From an uncultured Bacteroidales bacterium (GTDB lineage: Bacteria > Bacteroidota > Bacteroidia > Bacteroidales > Paludibacteraceae), in the NCBI GenBank assembly GCA_903873355.1, contig CAIQOG010000328.1, positions 1-19,946 on the forward strand: a DNA stretch of 19,946 nt, given 5' to 3'. Below the pieces are notes generated by a model. It was not told where the DNA came from. It made no database searches and saw only the letters and a program-made list of their open reading frames with translations. Position 1 is the stretch's first letter; each line of letters begins with the position of its first letter. Positions 14,812-19,946 of the stretch are shown piece by piece. The translations under genes and the position numbers were made by a program.

Positions 14812-14898
14812 ATTGTAAAAAGACGATGTTTTATTTACAGTTATGAATATCGACGTTAATTATTACTAACAACAATTTTTCATGTTCAATAATTGAGC

Positions 14899-14906
14899 TA
14901 CTTTTG
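14899..14906 (+). promoter_or_regulatory. Candidate -7 box of the exbB-exbD-proA operon
   Basis: TACTTTTG matches TAnnTTTG, with predicted initiation near 14913 and a leader of about 74 nt. The -33 position holds a T-run without the G. Confidence 0.5.
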
Positions 14907-14987
14907 CGTTCAAAATGAATCAGATATAAAAATCTGACGAATTTGTTCAAATTCAAAAAAAACAAACACTTATAAAATCGATTAAAA

Positions 14988-15695
14988 ATGAACCTATTAA
15001 CCGTTTTGCTTCAGGTTGCAACAAAGTTACCGGCCGATTCTACAACAACAGCAGTAGTTGTATCAAATGAAAATTATTTTCAATTATTGATGAAAGGTGG
15101 CTGGATTTTAGTTCCCCTTTTTATGCTCTTCTTTCTGGCAATTTATATGTTTATCGAACGTTGGATTACCATCAAAAGTCTTGGCAATGCTGATCCAATC
15201 TGGTTTACCCGCCTAAGCGAACTGGTGGCTGATAATAAAATTGACAAGGCCATTAAATTTTGTGACGAAAAGCCTACGGCATACGCCAAGGTTTTGGCTG
15301 CCGGTCTGGAATCTGCTGTACATCACGATTCTGAGATTCAGGATGCACTACAAAGTGAAGCCCGTCAGCAAATTTCGATCCTGGAACGTGGAATGAATTA
15401 TCTGGGAATCACCGCATCCATTGCACCTATGCTTGGATTTTTAGGAACAATTTTCGGAGTAATCAAAATTTTTTATAACATTTCTGTTACCAACGATTTG
15501 AATATTGCCAACATTTCCGACGGACTTTACCAGAAAATGATTTGCTCGGGTGCCGGCCTTTTCGTTGGAATTATCGCTTATTCCGGATATTATATTCTGA
15601 ACGGTCGTATCGACAGAGTGGTAGTAAACATTGATAAATACTCGAATAATCTGTTGAAAGATATTCGTAACCAAAAAAGAGCAGCTAAAGCATAA
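14988..15695 (+). CDS. exbB: MotA/TolQ/ExbB proton-channel protein
   Basis: A 235-aa inner-membrane protein that, with ExbD, forms a proton-driven motor energising TonB-type outer-membrane transport. Three membrane helices are visible: about 38-58 (WILVPLFMLFFLAIYMF), 138-162 and 184-204. Between the first and second lies the cytoplasmic region with the family helix (ALQSEARQQISILERGMNYL). APMLGFLGTIFGVIKIF (146-162) is the family signature of ExbB/TolQ. A periplasmic N-terminal extension of about 35 residues is typical for Bacteroidota ExbB. The ATG at 14988 follows an A-rich leader without Shine-Dalgarno. exbD follows after 83 nt. No tonB gene is adjacent, so it may serve a TonB encoded elsewhere; a TolQ-like role cannot be excluded. 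Confidence 0.9.
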   Translation: MNLLTVLLQVATKLPADSTTTAVVVSNENYFQLLMKGGWILVPLFMLFFLAIYMFIERWITIKSLGNADPIWFTRLSELVADNKIDKAIKFCDEKPTAYAKVLAAGLESAVHHDSEIQDALQSEARQQISILERGMNYLGITASIAPMLGFLGTIFGVIKIFYNISVTNDLNIANISDGLYQKMICSGAGLFVGIIAYSGYYILNGRIDRVVVNIDKYSNNLLKDIRNQKRAAKA

Positions 15696-15743
15696 TCTTT
15701 GATTCAAATCTGCCTGAATCAATTAAAACTAACTTCTCTTATT

Positions 15744-15766
15744 CCCCCTTTAGGGGGTTAGGGGGC
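15744..15766 (+). repeat. C-run/G-run intergenic element between exbB and exbD
   Basis: A run of five C (15744-15748), then TTTA, five G (15753-15757), TTA, five G (15761-15765) and C. The C-run can pair with either G-run, giving two mutually exclusive hairpins. I recall similar elements as dispersed intergenic repeats in Bacteroidota genomes, but the copy number here cannot be judged. It lies 13 nt before the exbD start and may set the ratio of ExbB to ExbD. Confidence 0.6.
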
Positions 15767-15778
15767 TAATTATTAATC

Positions 15779-16192
15779 ATGAAAATAGAACGCCGAAAAT
15801 TAAGAACAGCCGAAGTGTATACTGCTTCGTTGAACGACATTATGTTTTTCCTGTTGTTATTTTTCTTAATTATATCCACGCTGGTAACACCGGCAACTAT
15901 CAGCGTATTACTTCCAAAATCGAAAACATCTGAAAATCAGGTAGTAAAAAAGCAAATCAATCTTACGATTACTGCAGATCACAGATATTATGTTGATAAA
16001 AAAGAAGTAACATTCGAAACTATCGAGCCACAACTATCGCAACTAATCCGCAAGAAATCAAAAGGTGAAGAACTAATTGTATTGCTACATGCTGATAAAA
16101 CGCTGAATCTTCAGGATGTGGTAAGTGTTATTGACATTGGAAATAAACTCAAAGTGAAAATGGTGTTGTTCACTCAGAAAGAGAAAAAATGA
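15779..16192 (+). CDS. exbD: ExbD/TolR family protein
   Basis: A 137-aa inner-membrane protein, partner of ExbB in the proton-driven motor. A short basic N-terminus (MKIERRKLR) is followed by [15 protein letters not shown], in which Asp20 at the start of the only membrane helix (about 19-43) corresponds to the protonatable Asp25 of E. coli ExbD. The periplasmic part (45-137) shows the ExbD fold: [18 protein letters not shown], the IVLLHADKT strand and the helix [19 protein letters not shown]. Length is normal. Its stop overlaps the start of proA by 4 nt (ATGA), so proA translation is coupled to exbD. Confidence 0.92.
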   Translation: MKIERRKLRTAEVYTASLNDIMFFLLLFFLIISTLVTPATISVLLPKSKTSENQVVKKQINLTITADHRYYVDKKEVTFETIEPQLSQLIRKKSKGEELIVLLHADKTLNLQDVVSVIDIGNKLKVKMVLFTQKEKK

Positions 16193-17442
16193 CTTCAACA
16201 ATAAATTCAAACTGGAAAGAAGCATCAGTAGCTGCTTCCCGAACATTAAACCTGATTAACGATGAAACGATTAATCAGGTTTTACTGGCTTTAGCCGACG
16301 AAGCAATAGCAAAAACGGAATCTATTTTGGCTGAAAACTCTAAAGACCTTGCTGCAATGGATAAAACTAATCCAATGTACGACCGCCTTTTGCTTAGCAG
16401 TGAACGTATTGCCGGTATTGCTTCAGACATCCGAAATGTAGCTACATTGCCATCACCACTGGGCAAACAACTGATGGCAACCGAACGTCCGAACGGAATG
16501 ATAATAAGCAAAATAACTGTTCCTTTTGGGGTGGTTGGAATTATTTACGAAGCCCGTCCAAACGTAAGTTTCGATGTTTTCTCACTATGTCTGAAATCAG
16601 GAAATGCCTGTGTGTTGAAAGGTGGAACTGATGCGCACAACTCCAATTCAGCTATTGTCAACGTAATTCAATCAGTACTTGAAAAATTTGGTCTTGATAA
16701 GAATATAGTTACACTTTTACCTGCCGGACGTGAAGCCACTGCCGATCTAATGAATGCCGTTGGTTTTGTTGATGTGATTATTCCGCGCGGAGGCAAGGGT
16801 TTGATTGAGTTTGTACGCGACAATTCCCGCATTCCCGTGATTGAAACCGGTGCCGGAATCTGCCATACTTATTTTGATGAGTTTGGAGACCTCGAGAAAG
16901 GCAAAGAAATAGTTTTCAACGCCAAAACCCGTCGCGTGAGCGTATGTAATGCCCTCGACTGTCTGGTTATCCATGAAAAACGACTATCAGACTTACCTGT
17001 ACTTTGCGAAAAATTAGCGACCAAAAATGTGATTATTTATACCGATACTCAGGCTTTTAAAGTGCTGAAGGGTCATTATCCGGCCAAATTACTTCAAAAA
17101 GCCACCACCGAAAGTTACGGTATTGAATTTCTGGACTATAAAATGTCAATAAAAACGGTTGCTTCCATTCAGGATGCCGTCAATCATATAACCACCTTCA
17201 GTTCAAAGCACAGCGAAAGCATTGTAAGTGAAAATGTGGAACGAATTGCATATTTTGAAAAAACAGTAGATGCAGCCTGTGTTTACAGCAATGTTTCAAC
17301 CGCTTTTACCGATGGAGCTCAGTTTGGACTGGGTGCCGAAATCGGAATAAGCACCCAGAAACTGCATGCGCGTGGTCCGATGGCTCTCGAAGAACTGTGT
17401 TCTTACAAATGGATTATTAAAGGAAACGGACAGGTAAGATAA
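16189..17442 (+). CDS. proA: Glutamate-5-semialdehyde dehydrogenase (gamma-glutamyl phosphate reductase)
   Basis: A 417-aa cytoplasmic enzyme, exactly the length of E. coli ProA. It reduces gamma-glutamyl phosphate to glutamate-5-semialdehyde with NADPH in proline synthesis. The aldehyde-dehydrogenase-like fold is visible throughout: [20 protein letters not shown] (111-130), [21 protein letters not shown] (197-206), the catalytic Cys253 in [10 protein letters not shown], and the C-terminal [19 protein letters not shown] ending in GNGQVR. Usually proB (glutamate kinase) is beside proA; here the gene is instead the third gene of the exbB-exbD operon and overlaps exbD by 4 nt. A heptamer repeat begins 3 nt after the stop codon. 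Confidence 0.97.
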   Translation: MTSTINSNWKEASVAASRTLNLINDETINQVLLALADEAIAKTESILAENSKDLAAMDKTNPMYDRLLLSSERIAGIASDIRNVATLPSPLGKQLMATERPNGMIISKITVPFGVVGIIYEARPNVSFDVFSLCLKSGNACVLKGGTDAHNSNSAIVNVIQSVLEKFGLDKNIVTLLPAGREATADLMNAVGFVDVIIPRGGKGLIEFVRDNSRIPVIETGAGICHTYFDEFGDLEKGKEIVFNAKTRRVSVCNALDCLVIHEKRLSDLPVLCEKLATKNVIIYTDTQAFKVLKGHYPAKLLQKATTESYGIEFLDYKMSIKTVASIQDAVNHITTFSSKHSESIVSENVERIAYFEKTVDAACVYSNVSTAFTDGAQFGLGAEIGISTQKLHARGPMALEELCSYKWIIKGNGQVR

Positions 17443-17444
17443 AT

Positions 17445-17490
17445 GTTAGTGACTAATGATTAGTGGTTAGCGATTAGTGATTATTTTTTT
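17445..17490 (+). repeat. Heptamer tandem repeat after proA, possible terminator
   Basis: Six consecutive 7-mers read GTTAGTG, ACTAATG, ATTAGTG, GTTAGCG, ATTAGTG, ATTATTT (17445-17486). The inverted unit ACTAAT (17452-17457) can pair with ATTAGT at 17459-17464 or 17473-17478. A run of seven T follows (17484-17490), so the array may also work as a weak intrinsic terminator of the exbB-exbD-proA operon. Confidence 0.65.
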
Positions 17491-17712
17491 AATATTATTG
17501 TTAACCAAACAAGCATAATCCACTATATTTCAAAGATTTTTACATAATTCGTTTGATTATCAAAAATAAATGCTTTCCTTTGTACCGAAAAGAAAGTGTA
17601 TTTTTTCGAATGGTTATTCTCGTCTCACCTTTTCAAGGACTGAAATTGCATTAACCTCGTTTGTTTATACTGTTCTTGAAAACAATTTATTCAATTTTTT
17701 TATTTTTATTTT
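17491..17712 (+). other. Long leader region of the RRM gene
   Basis: No gene is seen. The stretch is AT-rich and ends in a T-rich run (17692-17712) directly before the ATG, without Shine-Dalgarno. I found no good TAnnTTTG box close to the start; a TTGCAT/TATACT pair (17646-17671) has only 14 nt spacing and is not a credible promoter. A long leader would suit a cold-shock-like RNA-binding gene, but this is inference. Confidence 0.4.
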
Positions 17713-17958
17713 ATGAACATTTACGTAGGTAACTTAAGTTACAAAGTGCGCGAAAACGACCTTCAGGGCGTTATTGAAGAGTATGGTGCAGTAGAATCAT
17801 GCAAAATCATCAAAGATCGCGAAACAGGAAAATCAAAAGGATTTGCATTTGTTGAAATGGCTGACGACGCTGCTGCAACAAAAGTAATCGAAGAGCTTAA
17901 CGGCGCTGAATTTGATGGCCGCACCATGGTTGTTAAAGAAGCTCGTCCAAGAAGCTAA
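17713..17958 (+). CDS. Small RRM-domain RNA-binding protein
   Basis: An 81-aa protein that is a single RNA recognition motif. RNP2 (NIYVGNLSY, residues 2-10) and RNP1 (KGFAFVEM, about 42-49) are both intact, with the aromatic residues that stack on RNA bases. The beta-alpha-beta-beta-alpha-beta order is complete, and the end is KEARPRS. Bacteroidota carry abundant single-RRM proteins of this type that bind single-stranded RNA and affect mRNA levels broadly, sometimes in cold adaptation. It is followed 24 nt later by a strong terminator. Confidence 0.95.
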   Translation: MNIYVGNLSYKVRENDLQGVIEEYGAVESCKIIKDRETGKSKGFAFVEMADDAAATKVIEELNGAEFDGRTMVVKEARPRS

Positions 17959-17982
17959 TTTAAGATTCAAAGACACAAAAAG

Positions 17983-18017
17983 AACTTCTGTTATCGAAAG
18001 ATAGCAGGAGTTTTTTT
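17983..18017 (+). terminator. Strong intrinsic terminator after the RRM gene
   Basis: A 13-bp stem (17983-17995 with 18000-18012, two G-U pairs) closes on a stable C(GAAA)G tetraloop and runs into seven T (18011-18017). The CPBP protease start is only 13 nt past the stem, so this hairpin also lies where a ribosome or promoter for that gene would act. Confidence 0.92.
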
Positions 18018-18025
18018 ATGAAAAA

Positions 18026-18904
18026 ATGGATAATCTATTCAAATTCAAAGGCATGTTTGCCACAAACAGCCCGTTTTCGAAGTTGCTCCTGCTTTTAGGA
18101 TTAACCATCGTTTTCACTATGCTCGGACTTATGGTGTGGACTGCTTTTCATGGCGACATAAATAATTTTCAGTCGCTAAAATGGTTGCAGTTAGCTGAAT
18201 CTATTGGAATGTTTGTTCTGCCACCTTTGGCTATGGCTTACTTATGGTCAGAAAAACCAATGGCCTATCTGCATGTCGACCGCGGGATGAACACTAAAAC
18301 TATTTTGTTGGTGGTGACTGTAATGATTGTTGCTATTCCTTTTATCAATTTACTTGGCGACATAAATCATCGCCTCGTATTACCAAAACAACTGGCAGGA
18401 CTCGAGAATTGGATGAAATCTGCCGAAGCCGATGCAGCAGCATTGACAGAAAAACTTATGCATACAAGCAATATCTCTGGACTGATGTTCAATATTTTTC
18501 TGATTTCCATGGCACCGGCCTTGGGTGAAGAACTTTTCTTCCGTGGTGCCTTGCAGGGGTTATTTACCGAATGGAAAAATATACGTTGGGCTATCTGGCT
18601 TTCTGCAATTCTGTTCAGTGCCATACATATCCAATTCTATGGTTTTTTGCCACGGATGTTGATGGGAGCATTATTCGGCTATATGGTGATGTGGAGTGGC
18701 AGTATCTGGCCGGCCGTGTTGGCTCATTTCATCAACAATGCCATGGCAGTACTTTTCTACTACCTCAAATACAATGGCTATCAATTACCTGATATCGATA
18801 CAGTAGGGACAGGCGCAGGTTGGTGGCTTGGTGTGGCAAGTGCTGCGGTAACTGTGTTTTGTATCTTCATCATTAAAAAGCAATTCAATTCCAAAGACTT
18901 GTAA
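18026..18904 (+). CDS. CPBP-family intramembrane glutamic endopeptidase
   Basis: A 292-aa multi-pass membrane protein of the CPBP/Abi (CAAX protease and bacteriocin-processing, Rce1-like) family. The three catalytic motifs are present in the C-terminal half: EExxxR as GEELFFRG (Glu168, Glu169, Arg173), FxxxH as FSAIH (His201) and HxxxN as HFINN (His234, Asn238). Hydrophobic helices lie around 17-40, 58-76, 92-110, 150-165, 185-203, 209-224, 227-247 and 266-284. Its substrate is unknown; relatives process prenylated or secreted peptides or give bacteriocin self-immunity. The ATG at 18026 is used; the ATG at 18018 is in another frame, and Met10 is a possible later start. No separate promoter is apparent, and the gene sits immediately downstream of a terminator. 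It converges with the rhodanese-thioredoxin gene. Confidence 0.9.
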   Translation: MDNLFKFKGMFATNSPFSKLLLLLGLTIVFTMLGLMVWTAFHGDINNFQSLKWLQLAESIGMFVLPPLAMAYLWSEKPMAYLHVDRGMNTKTILLVVTVMIVAIPFINLLGDINHRLVLPKQLAGLENWMKSAEADAAALTEKLMHTSNISGLMFNIFLISMAPALGEELFFRGALQGLFTEWKNIRWAIWLSAILFSAIHIQFYGFLPRMLMGALFGYMVMWSGSIWPAVLAHFINNAMAVLFYYLKYNGYQLPDIDTVGTGAGWWLGVASAAVTVFCIFIIKKQFNSKDL

Positions 18905-18908
18905 ACTC

Positions 18909-18917
18909 AGTGGTTAG
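18909..18917 (+). repeat. Single remnant of the heptamer repeat after the CPBP gene
   Basis: AGTGGTTAG, a few nt past the CPBP stop codon, is identical to an internal stretch of the array behind proA (17462-17470). A single 9-nt match could be chance. Confidence 0.25.
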
Positions 18918-18943
18918 TTTTTAAAGAATCGAAACCGAATAAA

Positions 18944-19663
18944 TTAATTTGATTTTAGTTTTTTTACAAGCTCTTCCTTCGAAATATAACCTTTGTTCGA
19001 CCAAACGATTTTCTTTGCTTTGTATAACATCAATACCGGAAGTGCATCAACTTTTAATTCCTTTGCTAAGGTTTTATTAGCATCCGCATCAATACGAACA
19101 ACCACCACTTTAGCTTTCATATCTTTCGAAATCTCCTCCAGGTAAGGCTTCATCTTTTGGCAGGGCGAACACCAATCGGCATAAAAATCGACTAATACCA
19201 GTTTATTGGAATTTAATAAGGCCTGATATTGTGCCATAGTCATCCCGGCAGATGTCGGTTTTGATGAGGCATTATCGGTTGTTTCGGGCATATTGGCCGC
19301 TCTCCAGCGCATCATTCCACCCGAAAGGTTGTATATTTCTTTAAACCCCATGGAACTTAATACATTCATGGCATTTGAACTACGTCCACCGCTAAGACAA
19401 TACAGCAATACAGGTTTATTTTTATCTAATTTTACTACTCTTTGCTGAAAATCACTACTGTTGATATCTACATTTTTTGCATTGGCGATATGACCCTGAG
19501 CGAATTCGCCGGGAGTACGCACATCGATAAGTTGGGCATTGGGTAGTTGTTTCATCTTTGCAGCAAATGAAGCTGCATCCAGACTTGTTGCAGTTTGAGC
19601 TTGCAGATTGGCACTAATAGAAATGACAGCTAACAGGCTGATTAAATAAAAAATCCTCTTCAT
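18944..19663 (-). CDS. Exported rhodanese-thioredoxin fusion protein
   Basis: A 239-aa periplasmic protein. Residues 1-22 are a Sec signal peptide (ending NLQAQ). A rhodanese domain spans about 27-125, with LIDVRTPGEFAQGHI and the active-site loop around Cys89 (YCLSGGRS), ending in LSGGMMRW. A short Ser/Thr/Pro linker (126-140) leads to a thioredoxin domain (143-239) with LVDFYADWCSPC (Cys165-Cys168) and the cis-proline Pro209 (ALPV). Both redox centres are intact. Rhodaneses move sulfane sulfur and thioredoxins reduce disulfides or persulfides, so the fusion could handle sulfur transfer or disulfide repair in the periplasm; the true substrate is unknown. A TATATTTG -7 box lies 36-43 nt upstream of the ATG. 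It converges on the CPBP gene with only 39 nt between stop codons and no obvious terminator. Confidence 0.93.
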   Translation of the reverse strand: MKRIFYLISLLAVISISANLQAQTATSLDAASFAAKMKQLPNAQLIDVRTPGEFAQGHIANAKNVDINSSDFQQRVVKLDKNKPVLLYCLSGGRSSNAMNVLSSMGFKEIYNLSGGMMRWRAANMPETTDNASSKPTSAGMTMAQYQALLNSNKLVLVDFYADWCSPCQKMKPYLEEISKDMKAKVVVVRIDADANKTLAKELKVDALPVLMLYKAKKIVWSNKGYISKEELVKKLKSN

Positions 19664-19698
19664 CTTATATTATTTTTTAGTTTTATTTTTTCGGTTGG

Positions 19699-19706
19699 CA
19701 AATATA
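19699..19706 (-). promoter_or_regulatory. Candidate -7 box of the rhodanese-thioredoxin gene
   Basis: On the minus strand TATATTTG matches TAnnTTTG, giving a leader of about 30 nt. The nearest TTTG (complement of CAAA at 19732-19735) is 25 nt away, longer than the usual 19-21. Confidence 0.5.
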
Positions 19707-19946
19707 AGCAATGAATTTTTCATTTCATATTCAAACCCGATTTGTTTAAAGCATTTTAGTAATTAGCATGTATTGAATATAAAAAATAACTTTAAAGGAG
19801 TAAACTGTGAGTATTTCAAATGAGCCATCACTTTCGAAGTTCTGCAACCACTATCATTTCTATCTTTATAAAAAAATCATTCTTCTTGTGTTGAAGAGCT
19901 TCAGAGTACTTTAGTGTGTTATTACCTACTTTTTTTATTTTGATTA
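19707..19946. other. Right-edge stretch without a supported gene
   Basis: AT-rich DNA with no convincing open frame on either strand. The only candidate is a 35-codon plus-strand frame from a GTG at 19807, which I do not accept as a gene. The stretch may be the end of a neighbouring unit beyond the window. Confidence 0.4.

Larger units (their letters stand above)
14579..14987. other. Divergent regulatory region between fabI and exbB (409 nt, no gene)
   Basis: No credible open frame lies here. It holds the fabI -7 box and inverted repeat, a TAATTTTG box at 14765-14772, a sigma-54-like element at 14795-14811, a -7 box at 14899-14906, and two copies of TATTTACAG-NNN-TGA (14738-14752 and 14832-14846). 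TCAGAT/ATCTGA (14920-14925, 14932-14937) forms a small inverted repeat just after the predicted exbB transcription start. Confidence 0.6.

Noticed and set aside
17646..17671. TTGCAT and TATACT as an E. coli-like promoter for the RRM gene
   Set aside because: The spacing is only 14 nt, and other promoters in the window follow the Bacteroidota pattern.
18018..18035. ATG at 18018 as start of the CPBP protease
   Set aside because: It is in a different frame from the protease (offset 8 nt) and overlaps the terminator's T-run.
19794..19914. A 35-codon plus-strand frame with AAAGGAG six nt before a GTG at 19807
   Set aside because: Shine-Dalgarno sites are scarcely used by the other genes here, the start is GTG, the peptide has no recognisable features and its composition is unremarkable. 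A chance match is more likely.

Overview
The window looks like chromosomal DNA of a Bacteroidota bacterium, most likely a fermentative or environmental member of the Bacteroidales. The grounds are TAnnTTTG-type -7 promoter boxes (two of them with a correctly spaced TTTG -33 box), almost no Shine-Dalgarno sequences, many lipoproteins, a type IX secretion (T9SS) C-terminal sorting domain, a DPP5-like S9 peptidase, and an ECF sigma factor followed by a membrane-anchored barrel protein. I cannot fix the genus. I found no tRNA, rRNA, CRISPR array or transposase.

Left block (1-2178, minus strand): three tightly spaced genes, visibly more AT-rich than the rest. They encode a zinc-ribbon protein with a helical tail, an unrecognised 436-aa protein with a very acidic C-terminus, and a pentapeptide-repeat protein cut by the window edge. 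This is probably an accessory cassette. A divergent promoter region (2179-2393) separates it from the next genes.

Envelope region (2394-13645, plus strand): a DPP5-like exported peptidase; then a lipoprotein alpha/beta hydrolase overlapping a small outer-membrane barrel protein; then, after a strong terminator, a likely five-gene operon. That operon encodes an ECF sigma factor, a one-TM protein with a C-terminal barrel-like domain (candidate anti-sigma or envelope sensor), a small Cys-containing lipoprotein, a serpin lipoprotein and an LVIVD-type beta-propeller lipoprotein. Behind its own promoter follows an 866-aa T9SS-secreted protein built from five tandem four-cysteine repeats, two carboxypeptidase-regulatory-like domains and a sorting domain. 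This stretch is the most interesting part of the window.

Core region (13721-19663): fabI (minus strand); exbB-exbD-proA (plus strand), with exbD and proA joined by a 4-nt overlap; a small RRM RNA-binding protein with a long leader and a strong terminator; a CPBP-family membrane protease whose start lies 13 nt after that terminator; and, converging on it, an exported rhodanese-thioredoxin fusion. Short heptameric repeats of the type RTTAGTG lie directly at the 3' ends of two genes, with a remnant after a third. A C-run/G-run element sits between exbB and exbD.
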